In this document: positions 55,401 to 64,000 of the stretch, in pieces
How positions within the stretch are numbered: position 1 is the first letter of the stretch
How the letters are laid out: the number at the start of each line of letters is the position of its first letter
NCBI RefSeq assembly: GCF_021018805.1
Contig: NC_086258.1
Span: 12,662,600-12,726,599 of the forward strand
Origin: Prinia subflava
Taxonomy: Eukaryota > Chordata > Aves > Passeriformes > Cisticolidae
Direction: 5' to 3'
DNA: 64,000 nucleotides
Notes under the pieces: generated by a model
Told to the model about the DNA's origin: nothing
Seen by the model: only the letters and a program-made list of their open reading frames with translations
The model's database searches: none
Made by a program: the position numbers and the translations under genes

Positions 55401-56689
55401 GAGCGGGGGGCGGGGGGCAGCGGGAGGGTGAGGATGGAGATGGTGAAGGCTCAGGTCTGGGGTTTTTGGGGGGTTCTACCGCGGTGTCTGTGCTGCCTGT
55501 AGGGATAAGGTGACCAAATTCAGCTTTTCAGGGTTGGTACCTGCGAGGAAAAAGCGGGGGCTGCGATTTGCGGGCATCCCGGGAATTGTGCAGAGCGGCA
55601 GGAGCTGGAACGGGGGGAAACTGAGGCACGGAGGAGCTCAGCTTTGCCTGGATGCCAGAGGTGGGCACGGGAGGGATCCAGCCTTGCTTTTCCCGCATTC
55701 CCAGTGCCTCCTTTCTCACCCCAGCGCTGCTCCGAGGAGTAATTCCTTTTTTAGCACCCAAAAAAGGCAGCTGGAAGTGAAGGGGTTTGCCCACTGCACC
55801 TTCCCCAGGATTCCTTTCCAGGATTCCCCGCCCGCTTTCCCCTCCCGTGTTTGACATTTTGCAAAGATGGGGATAAAGGAGGGGAGGGCAGAATCCTCCT
55901 TGTGTCCTCCCGACTCTCCTGGGGATTGTTTCCCTGTTTTCTCTGCTATTTTGCAAGGCTGAGGTGGTTCTGGAATTGGGAATGTTCGGCGCTGCTTGGA
56001 CAGAGCTGAGCTCAGACTCCCAGCACCAAAAAAGCCACAAAACCCATCCCAGGAGTGGGGAGAGAGAACCCGAACCCCACATTTCACCGGGCTCTGTCCC
56101 AGGTAAAAAATAAAACCTGCCCTGAATCCTCGGCCTCGGCACCTTTAGGGAAGAGGATGAAATTCCGGGCGCTCTCCGAGGGCCGGGGCGGTGCCTGCCG
56201 CACCTGGCACCTGCCGGGGCCGGGGCAGGGCTGCGATCAGAGCCCTGAAATGCTCTTAACGAGGGTGAGGAGCGCTCAAGGGCCAGGTGCGGCTCCCAGG
56301 AGCTCCAGCCTTTCCCCCTCGGTGACCCTTTCCAAAGGGATGGCTTGGAGCGGGTTTGAGTGGTTTGTTCCGTCCGGGGTTGTTCCTCTCTGCCACCCCT
56401 GGGTCCCCACCCAGCCACCAGCAGCGGCTGCCACCGGGGAAAACACAGCTGGAAACGCCCTGGGCTGCTTTTCCCGGCATTTTTCCATGGGCAGAGGCGG
56501 GGGAGCCTTGGAGCAGGATTGGGCTGGTGGGGAAGGATCCCTGGGGCATTTTTGGAGGAGCAGCTGGGAGAAAAGGAGGCTCAGGGAGGGTTTTGTGGCT
56601 TTCCACAGCTCCCTGACAGGAGGGGACAGCCCAGGGGGGTCGGGATCTGCTCCAGGGAATGTCAGAACAAATGGAAATGGTCTCAAGAT
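55401..56689. other. GC-rich intergenic DNA, nothing recognised
   Basis: CpG-rich at 56160-56240. Open frames overlap on both strands with no domain seen. Confidence 0.5.
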
Positions 56690-56795
56690 CCACCAGATGA
56701 GGCCCAGGTTGGACATCAGCAGGAATTTCCTGGTGGAAAGGGCGGTCAGGACTTGGAACTGCCCGGGAAGGTGGCTCCAAATTCCCGTTGAAGTT
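56690..56795 (+). mobile_element. CR1 LINE fragment
   Basis: GAAATGGTCTCAAGATCCAC (from 56674), CAGATGAGGCCCAGGTTGGA, CATCAGCAGGAATTTCCTGG, GGCGGTCAGGACTTGGAACT, GCCCGGGAAGGTGGCTCC follow the CR1 sense order ('ggcctcaagttgcaccaggg...ggttggatattagg...attggaacaggctgcccagggaggtgg'). It ends where the neighbouring minisatellite starts. Confidence 0.85.
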
Positions 56796-56814
56796 GGGAG
56801 GAAGATGAGGATGA

Positions 56815-57200
56815 AGATCTGAGCCTGGCCTGCTCCAAATCATTGGGGTCTGGGGGAAGGAGAGGAGGATGAAATTCTGGGCCTGGGTTGCTCCGAATCA
56901 GTGAAATTTTGGGGAAGATGAGGATGAAAATCTGAACCTGATTTGCTCCAAATTATTGGAGTTCGGGGTGGAAGAGGAGGATGAAAATCTGAGCCTGGTT
57001 TGCTCCAAATCCCTGGAATTTAGGGGTGGGAGAGGAGGATGAAAATCTGAGCCTGGTTTGCTCCAAATCCCTGGAATTTAGGGGTGGGAGAGGAGGATGA
57101 AAATCAGAGCCTGATTTGCTCCTAATCATAGGAATTTTGGGGAAGATGAAAATCTGAACCTGGCGTGCTCCAAATCCCTGGAATTTAGGGGTGGGAGAGG
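56815..57200. repeat. 57-bp minisatellite, about 6.7 copies
   Basis: CTGAGCCTGGTTTGCTCCAA, ATCCCTGGAATTTAGGGGTG, GGAGAGGAGGATGAAAAT is the unit. TGCTCC recurs at 56831, 56889, 56944, 57001, 57059, 57117 and 57165. The first AGGATGAAGATCTGAG lies in the trailing part of the CR1 insertion, so the array probably formed at the edge of that insertion. Confidence 0.9.
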
Positions 57201-57229
57201 AGCACACAAACACCCAGCGCTCACAAATA

Positions 57230-57660
57230 ATCATCTGCGAATGCGAACCTCGGGCTTTTCCCTTGAGAAAAGGGGCAGAGGCGGCCCGAGGGAGCCGAGG
57301 AGAGCCCGAGCCCGCGGAGCAGCCCGGCCCCACAGTGCGGAGCGCTGCCCCATTGTTTGATCTGGCTGTGAGACAGATTAGCAGCCCCAGGTGGAAAGTC
57401 AGAATCTGCATTTAAATGGGCCGCTTATAAAAGGTGGGGAGCGCAGGAGCCCGCAGCATTATGCGGTGTCTTTAGCACGCCCTAATCTCTCTTTATTTTC
57501 TCCGCAGCCTGACCTGGGGGCACAGTTTCTAATTACCAGGTCACCCTGCTAATATTGTCATTTCCAGCCAGTGGGCGTGAAACCATGGCAACGCCACATT
57601 TGCTTCCAAGTTTCTCCAGGAATAAAATTTGCCTTTTAATCACAGAAAATGACGGGGCGG
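57230..57660. promoter_or_regulatory. candidate conserved element or promoter with TATA box and RFX half-site
   Basis: Balanced unique DNA. ATTGTTTGATC (57353-57363) merges HMG and TCF-like cores. TATAAAAG at 57426-57433 is a textbook TATA box in CTTATAAAAGGTGGGG, with GCAGCATTATGCGG about 30 bp downstream where a start site would lie. CCATGGCAAC at 57583-57592 is an RFX-type half palindrome also found (reverse strand) in the CpG island at 12655. No protein gene follows on the plus strand. Confidence 0.45.
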
Positions 57661-57836
57661 CTCCCGGCTCCCCCCTCCCTGCCCAAGTCTCTCCTGGCTG
57701 ATGGAATTCGTCCTTGGCGCTTTTCAAAGGTGCTGCGAGGGGGAGCTTTGGGGGGGCTTCACCTTGGAGCAAAGATGAGGGACAAACCCGTGAGGCTCTG
57801 CCAGGTTGGGTTTGGATCCCAAAGCTTCCCTGAATG
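57661..57836. other. short intergenic spacer
   Basis: Unique DNA, nothing supported. Confidence 0.5.
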
Positions 57837-57995
57837 GAATAACGGGATTGTTGGCGTGGGAAGGGACCTTAAATCGCACCCATCCCCTGTGCCAGGCTGC
57901 TCCTGGGACACTTCCAGGGAGATGGGACAGCCCCATTTCTTTGGGAATTCTATTCCAGAGCCTCCCCACCCGGCAATAAAAGTCCACATTTTCAT
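57837..57995 (-). mobile_element. CR1 LINE 3'-end fragment (antisense)
   Basis: GGAATAACGGGATTGTTGGC, GTGGGAAGGGACCTTAAATC, CATCCCCTGTGCCAGGCTGC, then ACACTTCCAGGGAGATGGGA, CAGCCCCATTTCTTTGGGAA and TTCTATTCCAGAGCCTCCCC, then AATAAAAGTCCACATTT mirror the CR1 3' end read backward. Confidence 0.85.
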
Positions 57996-58928
57996 TTGAG
58001 GATGATTTTTGTCTTTAAAAGTTGTGAGCGAGCTGCTAAAAGAGGGAGCAGAGACATCCTGAGCTCCAGGGATGTCCTGGTTGCCCTGGCTCAGCTGGGG
58101 GATGACTCCTGGGATGGTGGCTCCAAACTGATGGAATTCACCTCCCAGCTTGGAAAAAACCCGTGGAGAACCTGGAAACCACGGGGCTGCTGAGGTGGGT
58201 GCATCCTTGGGGGTCTCGTACTCTGGGGCTTCAAAAAATCCCCATTTTCCACTCCCCCAGTTGTTAATCCAAGGTGTGCTTTGTCTCCTTGATAAAAAAC
58301 GTGCTCGGGATGAGGCTCAGGAGCTCCCAAATTCCTGCAGCTGATTTCCAGCCCCCAGGGCCGGGCTGGCAGTCCCGTGGGACGCCTGGTGAAACCTGCC
58401 CGATATCGGGAGAGATTCAGGTCAGCTCCGAGCTGAAACTGCCCCCGGGGCCTTCCCCGGCTCTGCTGGTGCTTCCCCGCAGTTTCCCTTTCCTCTTTTC
58501 TCAGAAAGTGAAACTCTCACTGCAAGCGAGGCAGACGTGAACTGGAATCCCATTTTAAGGTGATTTTCCAGCTGACAGGAGTAGGTTAATTGTAAACTGT
58601 CTACTGAAGCTTTAAAACTCCTGTCCAGCCTTATTATTAGCAGTTGAAAATTTATGGAGCGAGACTCTGCGTGGTGATAGCCGGGCTTTGCCCAGACGAG
58701 GTGTGTAATTAATCCCCACGCTGGCAGCAGGGAAATCAGATGTAAAACTGCTTTTTTTTCCTTCTTCTGACACATCTGGGAGGGGACAGAAACTCTGTCC
58801 TACCTGTGCTGGGCTGGGGGACCACGTCTGAGCTGTCACCTCGGGAACTGAGGGTTAAACCCTTTCCAGCTGTGAGAAATTCTGGTGTGGGGGCTCAAGA
58901 ATTCCCTGAAAAAGGGATTTTGGGGGGC
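57996..58928. other. intergenic DNA with unique AT-richer element 58480-58760
   Basis: 58480-58760 is balanced, unique DNA with CAGGAGTAGGTTAATTGTAA, TTATTATTAGCAGTTGAAAA and GTGTGTAATTAATCCCC, plausibly a conserved element. It opens with an ISRE-like site (listed separately). No gene is seen. Confidence 0.4.
58502..58515 (+). promoter_or_regulatory. ISRE/IRF-like site
   Basis: CAGAAAGTGAAACT matches the interferon-stimulated response consensus GAAANNGAAACT without mismatch. IRF and STAT1/2-IRF9 binding to this class is established. Use of this copy is unknown. Confidence 0.35.
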
Positions 58929-59165
58929 CTTGGAGGGTGTAGATCCTCATGGGGCTTGAAGTTGGGGTTTTGAGGGGTGGATCTGGACTGTGCAGGGTGC
59001 AGATCCCCGTGGAGCTTTCCCCCCAAAAATTGGGATTTTGGGTGGTGGACCTGGACTCTGCAGGGTCCAAATCCTCATGGGATTTCCACCTGAAATTGGG
59101 ATTTTGGGTGGTGGACCTGGACTATGCAGGGTGCAGATCCCCAAGGGGCTTTTCCCCTAAAATTG
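58929..59165. repeat. minisatellite, units about 62-65 bp, about 4 copies
   Basis: GTGGACCTGGACTCTGCAGG, GTGCAGATCCCCATGGGGCT, TTCCCCCTAAAATTGGGATT, TTGGG recurs four times with indels. It lies about 1.6 kb beyond the SOX9 polyadenylation site. Confidence 0.9.
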
Positions 59166-60755
59166 GGACATCAGACTGTGGATCCTGGGAATTTTGGGAT
59201 CTGTGGCACGGCTTGGAGCTTGATGTGGGGACAGGCATGGGGATGAGCTGTCCCTGCTCCAGAGGGGTTTGTTCTGCACTGGAGGGGGCTTTGCCTTGTG
59301 GGGAGAGCAGGAGGGGTTTGGGGAGCTTTTCCCTCCCCTGCCATTGTTGGTGTGGTGACCTGGGCTCAATGGGTGGCAGCTGGGGGTGGCACAGGGGACA
59401 GCAGTGTCCCTGTGTCCTGCAGCCCTGCAGGGATTACCCTTGGCAGCCCTTTCCTGAGCCCTGAGCCATCCCAATCCCGTCTGCATCCCTGTTCTCAGCA
59501 GGGCACAGGCACCAGGCTCTGCTAGAGATGCTGTAGGTGCCACAGCTCAGGGCACTGAGCTCTCCCTGGAGCTCCCTCCTCACCCCAAACCCTGGACCTG
59601 TTTGTTCTTTAGTCCCAAAAAGGAGCCAGGCCAGCACTGGCAGCGGGCAAAGTCCGATGGGGCAGGGGAGGAGAAAAGTCTGGGATCAAAGAGTTCCCAC
59701 ATGGCACAGCACAGTGACACTGACCCCAATTAATGCCCGGAGTTAATGAACCCCTCCGGGTACTTGCCCGAAGTGGAAAACGCTTCACAGAGGTGTGGGG
59801 GGTTCGTGGTGTGGCCCAGAGCTCTGGGGCTGTCCCTGCTCGGGGTTTTCCAGCCAGGAAAGGATTCCAGGGGGGATCAAATCTCCACCTGACTCCTGGA
59901 GCGGGGCCTGGAGCGGGGCAGGTCGGAGCAGGCAGCGCGGGGGGAGCAGAGCCAGCGGGGTTTGGGGACAGCCGGAGCTCAGGTGTCCCCTTGGGGTCAC
60001 CCCCGCCCTGCCCAGTCTGGGTTTGTCCCCCTCAGGCCCTGGCTCTGCTTTCTGGGGGTGTCCCAGAGGAGCCCCGTGCCTGCTGTGGCTCCAGGGGGGA
60101 TTTGGAACATTTCTGCCGAGGTTTTCCCGGGTGGAATCTGTGGCTGTGCAGGGAATGTGGCACAGATCCGTGTCCCCAGCGAGCTCTGTGGTGACAGCAC
60201 GGTGACAAAGGTGACAAAGCCTGGCCTGAGCTGCTCCAGAGCCCCAGCAGGGCAGGGCAGGAGCAGGGATTGATTTGGGAGGGGTTTGAGTGGAAAATCA
60301 ATTTTTGGCTGAGCTGGGGGGGACATTCCTTCCCAGGGAGGGGACATTGATCCCTGGGGATGACACAGGTCCTGCGGGGCTGGGGGGGAATTGGGGTTTC
60401 TGGGGGAGTTCAGCAGCTTTTAAAGGATGACCCGAAAGCCCAAACCCCTGGGGTCGCTGCTCTCTCCTCACCTTGTGCTCAGCATCCCCAAAATCGAGCA
60501 GAGCCAGCAGGACTTGGGGACAGCTGGAGCTCAGGTGTCCCCTTTGGGGTCACACCCTGACCTGGCCACGCTGGATTTGTCCCCCTCCAATCCCATTTAT
60601 TCCCTGGCTCTGCTTTTTCTGGGATAAAGGGGGAGGGACATCCCAACCCTCAGCCATGAACCCAAACCCATCGAGCATTCCGTGCTCCCTGGAGGCTGAT
60701 AAGAGATCCTGATAACAAACCCTGACAATAAATCCCACACCTGGGGCAGGTGGAA
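59166..60755. other. intergenic DNA immediately downstream of SOX9
   Basis: A segment of about 100 bp at 59940-60045 (GCAGAGCCAGCGGGG, GGAGCTCAGGTGTCCCC, GGGTTTGTCCCCCTC) reappears diverged at 60495-60592, in the same orientation about 552 bp away. No exon or RNA gene is seen. Confidence 0.5.
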
Positions 60756-60773
60756 CTTTTAATACAATGTATA

Positions 60774-60779
60774 TTTATT
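60774..60779 (-). terminator. SOX9: SOX9 polyadenylation signal AATAAA
   Basis: On the mRNA strand the context is TTTGCAATAAATATACATTG. Cleavage would fall about 15-25 bases further (about 60750-60760), where the sequence turns GC-rich. No later canonical signal is better placed. Confidence 0.8.
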
Positions 60780-61316
60780 GCAAACAATAATATACAAAAA
60801 AAAAACAAAACCCAAAACAAAACAAAAAGGTAAGTTTCACAGAGAGAAGGATCTTGCAACCAAAACCAAACCAAACTTACCTAAAGACAAAATATGATTT
60901 AAAGGACAGGTCTTTTAAGTTACAGAAATACTTTAAAAAGATCTGCTTTTATACAGAAATAGAAAGATGCCATATTATAAGAGTGCTTTAAGATTTTTTT
61001 TTTCTCCTACAGAATCCCTAAAAAAAAAAAAAAAAAGTTAACAAATATATCATTTTTTTTAAATAAAAAAAAGTCTGCTGTCTTTTTTAAAAAGCAATCC
61101 TTAACTGTTCAGCCACAGCTTCACCAAAATCAGTGTCCCCCCAGCTCTCCCAGGCAGTTTTTGGGGGGTTGAAGGCTAAAACGGTGTGGGGCTCGTCCTT
61201 GAGCTCGTGTGTCCCAGAGAGCTGAGGCAGCAAACAAAGGCAAATGATTCAGTGATCCGCTACATTTGCAATCTTTAGTTTGTACAAATCTCATTTTTTC
61301 TTTTTTTTTTTTCTTC

Positions 61317-61324
61317 TTCCAGTT
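61317..61324 (-). promoter_or_regulatory. SOX9: miR-145 8-mer target site in SOX9 3' UTR
   Basis: The mRNA reads AACUGGAA, a full 8-mer match to the miR-145 seed (AACUGGA plus A). Repression of SOX9 by miR-145 in chondrocytes is established knowledge. A GUACUGU 7-mer matching the miR-101 seed also occurs at 62161-62167. Confidence 0.5.
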
Positions 61325-61446
61325 TCTCCTCGAAGGCAAAAGAAAAAAAATCCCAACAAAACCTCGAACGAACAAACAAACAAACAAAAAAAAGAGAGGA
61401 AGAGCACGAAGTTTGTACAAACCCAGGACACCGATTCCAAACAGAA

Positions 61447-61476
61447 TAATAATAATAATAATAACAACAACAACGG
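61447..61476. repeat. AAT/AAC microsatellite inside SOX9 3' UTR
   Basis: AATAATAAT steps pass into AACAACAAC over about 30 bp. On the mRNA it reads GUUGUUGUU then AUUAUUAUU. Confidence 0.9.
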
Positions 61477-62652
61477 AAAGGAATTAAAGAGATAAATAAA
61501 GGACTGGTTACAGTTTCAGACCATAATTTAACAGGCACGGTCACCTTCCAGATAATGCTCCCAAGAAATGCAACGCTTCTGAAAGGGCTTGGAGGGGAGA
61601 TGGAAACAACAAAACCCAAGGAAAACCGAGATTAAAAGCTGCTCTTCTCCCCAAATAAATAATTTAAAGGATCTGTGACGTGTCCCAGGCAGAGAGGAGC
61701 CCCTGGCTGGGTTTGGCACCCTGGGGTGGGCAGGGGGCGCCCGGAGGGGTCGGGCTCAGCCCCCAGCCCAATGATTATCACGGGGCTGCTTTAAGGCTTT
61801 TTTTTTTTTTCTTTTTCCTTTTTATTTTTTGCTTTTCTTTTAAGGCTCGAGGTTATTAAAAAATAAAGTGAAGTTCTCCTCCTGGCTGGTTTTGCTACGA
61901 GTTAGAAAAATAAAGCCTCTCCCATGCTGGTGCCTGCCCCAGTGCTGGGTTCCCAGGGCAGAGCACGCTGGTTTAGTTTTATTTTTAGAGCAAAAAAAGA
62001 CACTTCTCTATACAAAAATACCTCTGCAAGAAAACCTAGGGCTGCTCCACTAAGTGTCTTTTTTTTTTTTTTTTTTTAAGCTGTTGGAAAAATAAGAGCA
62101 TTTCAAAAAAAATCTCTAAAAAATAGGTATAAATCCCCTCAAATTGGTAACGAATCATACACAGTACATACTAAAAATATTTAAAATAGAGAATATTCCT
62201 CACAGAGGACTCTGAGTTTTCTCTTTTACCCCCCCATTTTTTTTTCTTCTTTTTTTAAATTTTTTTTTTGTCTTTCTTTTAATTACTGCTAAAAAAAAAA
62301 AAAAATCATTACAAAAGTCCAGAGAAGGAGCCAGCTGGGCGGGCTGGGTGGAAATCTCCGAAGCAGAGTTCAAGTCCAGTCCTTGGCAAGCCTGTCGCAA
62401 ATTTTGGGGCTGGGGGCGGGTCCTGGAGGATGCTGTAGTGCAGAAGGCTCGAGGCGCTCTCTCCACCCCGCCAGCTTCCACGTGAGCGTCTTTTTTTAAT
62501 TATTATTATTATTTCAATTTCACTGAACCGCTCTGAGGCAACTCCTTGCCGCTTTCTCGCTCAGCTGACTTATTTTTTTTGTTTGTTTGTTTTCATGAGG
62601 GTGGTTTTTTTTGTTTGTTTGTTTGTTTGCTTTCCATCGCTTCTCTTCCGCC

Positions 62653-63416
62653 CTAGGGCCGGGTGAGCTGCGTGTACACGGGCTGCTCCCAGTGCTGCGG
62701 GCTGTGGGTCTGGGGGATGGAGGGCACCCCCGCCGTGTCGGCGATGGGGGTGTACATGGGCCGCTGCGTGGGGCTCATGTAGCTGAAGGTGGAGTAGAGC
62801 CCGCTGCCCTGCCCGGCGTGGCTGTAGTAGGAGCCCGAGGAGCCCTGGTGCTCGCCGTACTCGTACTGGGCGCGGCTGATGCTGGGGTAGGACGAGCTGT
62901 AGTGCTGCAGGTTGAAGGAGCTGTAGCTCAGCTGCTGCTGCTGCTGCTGCTGCTGCGGGGAGTGCTGCTGCTGCTCGCTGTAGTGGCTGGGGCTCAGCTG
63001 CTCCGTCTTGATGTGCGTCCTTTGCTGCTGCTGCTGCTGCTGCTGCGGGCCCTGCTCGGCGCCCAGCGCCGGCAGCTGCGCCGGCGGCGGCTGCTTGGAC
63101 ATCCAGACGTGTCCGGCGGCGGGCGGCGTGCCCGCGGCGCCGCTGATGCCGTAGCTGCCCGTGTAGGTGACCTGGCCGGGCTGGCCGGGGTGCCCGTTGG
63201 GAGGCAGGTACTGGTCGAACTCGTTGACGTCGAAGGTCTCGATGTTGGAGATGACGTCGCTGCTGAGCTCGCCGATGTCCACGTCGCGGAAGTCGATGTG
63301 CGGCGGCTGCCGGCCGCCCTCGCCCAGCGCGCGGCCCTCCCGCTTCAGGTCCTGCTTGCCCGGCTGCGCGTCCGTCTTGGGGGTGGTGGGCGGCGTGGGG
63401 GGGCCCTGGGACTGCC
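62653..63416 (-). CDS. SOX9: SOX9 transcription factor, exon 3 (C-terminal coding exon)
   Basis: SOX9 is an HMG-box (SoxE) transcription factor of chondrocyte, neural crest and testis development, acting in the nucleus. This exon completes the protein. It starts after a polypyrimidine-CCAG acceptor at 63417-63418 with the last two bases of a Gly codon and ends at TAG (62653-62655), about 253 residues. Visible in order: the TPPTTP segment (reported FBXW7 phosphodegron in SOX9), the middle transactivation domain with [17 protein letters not shown] and [17 protein letters not shown], a glutamine run of 8 (63022-63045), the SUMO consensus [18 protein letters not shown], a second run of 8 Gln (62932-62955), and the SOX9-specific end [13 protein letters not shown]. 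That ending (YTQLTRP) separates it from SOX8 and SOX10. The mammalian PQA-rich block is absent. The frame is intact. Several normally constant residues between the second Gln run and the C-terminus differ from human SOX9. Confidence 0.97.
62932..62955 (-). repeat. SOX9: SOX9 CAG run encoding 8 Gln (second tract)
   Basis: Eight pure CAG codons lie between HSP and LSYSSF. In human SOX9 only two Gln stand here. A pure codon run suggests slippage-driven expansion and likely length variation. Confidence 0.9.
63022..63045 (-). repeat. SOX9: SOX9 CAG/CAA run encoding 8 Gln (first tract)
   Basis: Seven CAG and one CAA lie directly before [11 protein letters not shown]. This replaces the stretch where mammals carry the PQA-rich domain. 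Confidence 0.9.
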
Positions 63417-63878
63417 CTGGGGGGAGGAAGGACAGGGGTGAAGGTGTGGCGGGGGTGGCAGAGGGGTCACCTGCGGGCCGTGTCCCAGGTGTGAGGGACA
63501 CGGAGGCCAGCCCTGGGACATGAGCAGCCGGCCCTGCTGCGCCCCGGGCCGTGGTTTAGAGTGATTTATTTTGGTTTTTAAAAAGCACAGCTTCACGTTT
63601 CTCACAGGCAAACAGGGGGAGGTGGCTGCACTGGCACATTGGGGTGAGGATTTGGGTGCCCAGGGAATGGGCGCAGCTCGTGGGCAGTTCTCTCCCTTCT
63701 CACTCCATTCCTGGGTCTTCCCTTCCCCCCGCGTCTCACCCAACCCCAACTTCAGCGCGGGCTGAGCTGCAGCTTTGACAGGAGCCCAAACCGATGGAGA
63801 ATCTCCCAAACCTATGGAGAATCTCCCAAACCGAGCAGACCCACGGCAGCCGCGCCCCCGGGGCTCCGGGGTACCTAC
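63417..63878 (-). other. SOX9: SOX9 intron 2
   Basis: The 462-bp intron has donor GTAGGT (63873-63878) and acceptor CCCCAG, phase 1. A T-rich patch on the plus strand at 63562-63590 and a repeated phrase ATGGAGAATCTCCCAAACC at 63794-63831 are the only notable content. Its shortness fits a compact avian gene. Confidence 0.93.
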
Positions 63879-64000
63879 CCGAGTGCTCCCCGGGCGAGTG
63901 CACCTCGCTGATGCTGGAGGAGGACTGCGGCGAGTCTGCCTGCAGCGCCTTGAAGATGGCGTTGGGGGAGATGTGGGTCTGCTCCGCGCCCTCCTCCTGC
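63879..64000 (-). CDS. SOX9: SOX9 transcription factor, 3' end of exon 2 (partial)
   Basis: The last 40 complete codons of exon 2 plus one base of a split Gly codon are visible. They read [16 protein letters not shown], then [17 protein letters not shown], then HSPGEHSG, a segment well conserved in vertebrate SOX9 and lying between the K2 region and the middle transactivation domain. The exon ends G|GTAGGT at 63879/63878 and joins exon 3 in frame (Ser-Gly-Gln-Ser-Gln-Gly). The HMG box and start codon lie beyond the right edge. Confidence 0.96.

Larger units (their letters stand above)
60756..62652 (-). other. SOX9: SOX9 3' untranslated region
   Basis: Between the SOX9 stop codon and the AATAAA signal there are about 1.9 kb of AT-rich, non-repetitive DNA, sharply different from the GC-rich flank. 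This is close to the roughly 2 kb 3' UTR known for SOX9 in other vertebrates. It holds many T-runs on the mRNA strand, an AAT/AAC microsatellite (61447-61476), and the palindrome TTTGTACAAA twice (61279-61288, 61412-61421). No long frame is present. The exact cleavage base is an estimate from the signal position. Confidence 0.85.

Noticed and set aside
62611..63441. 276-codon plus-strand frame over SOX9 exon 3
   Set aside because: It is an antisense shadow of the real SOX9 coding exon.

Overview
The window is vertebrate nuclear DNA, almost certainly from a bird. The only protein-coding gene I can support is the 3' part of SOX9, on the minus strand at the right end. It shows the end of exon 2 (from 63879 off the right edge), a short intron 2, the whole coding part of exon 3 (62653-63416) and an AT-rich 3' UTR of about 1.9 kb ending near 60756. 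The bird call rests on three things seen in the sequence: a SOX9 C-terminus without the proline/glutamine/alanine-rich block known from mammalian SOX9, scattered CR1 LINE 3' fragments and no mammalian-type SINEs, and the GC-rich, minisatellite-rich, compact character typical of avian microchromosomes. I cannot name the species.

Positions 1 to about 60750 lie downstream (3') of SOX9 and I find no convincing gene there. The long open frames in this part are stop-free translations of tandem repeats. The region consists of GC-rich unique DNA, about 35 tandem arrays (roughly 11 kb by adding my own intervals), about ten CR1 fragments in both orientations, homopolymer and trinucleotide tracts, one 200-base assembly gap (43637-43836), and islands of lower-GC, non-repetitive sequence that look like conserved non-coding elements. 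The clearest regulatory block is a CpG-rich island at 12440-12720. Within 86 bp it holds a TGACATCA, an inverted CCAAT box, a palindromic CRE and an RFX X-box. Other candidate elements lie at 3820-4060, 7600-7960, 9050-9310, 15480-15860, 17400-17530, 38460-38720, 41625-41850, 46480-46565, 55080-55400, 57230-57660 and 58480-58760. Several carry SOX-type motifs.

The known biology is that SOX9 is controlled by distant enhancers in large flanking gene deserts. This window is best read as the first 60 kb of the 3' regulatory flank. The most unusual items are the two glutamine runs (eight residues each) in the SOX9 transactivation region, a 19-copy array of a 19-bp unit whose palindrome resembles steroid-receptor half-sites, a 15-copy minisatellite carrying GATA motifs, and a 485-bp tract made almost only of A and C. 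I saw no prokaryotic-type system, CRISPR array, intact transposon, tRNA or rRNA gene.
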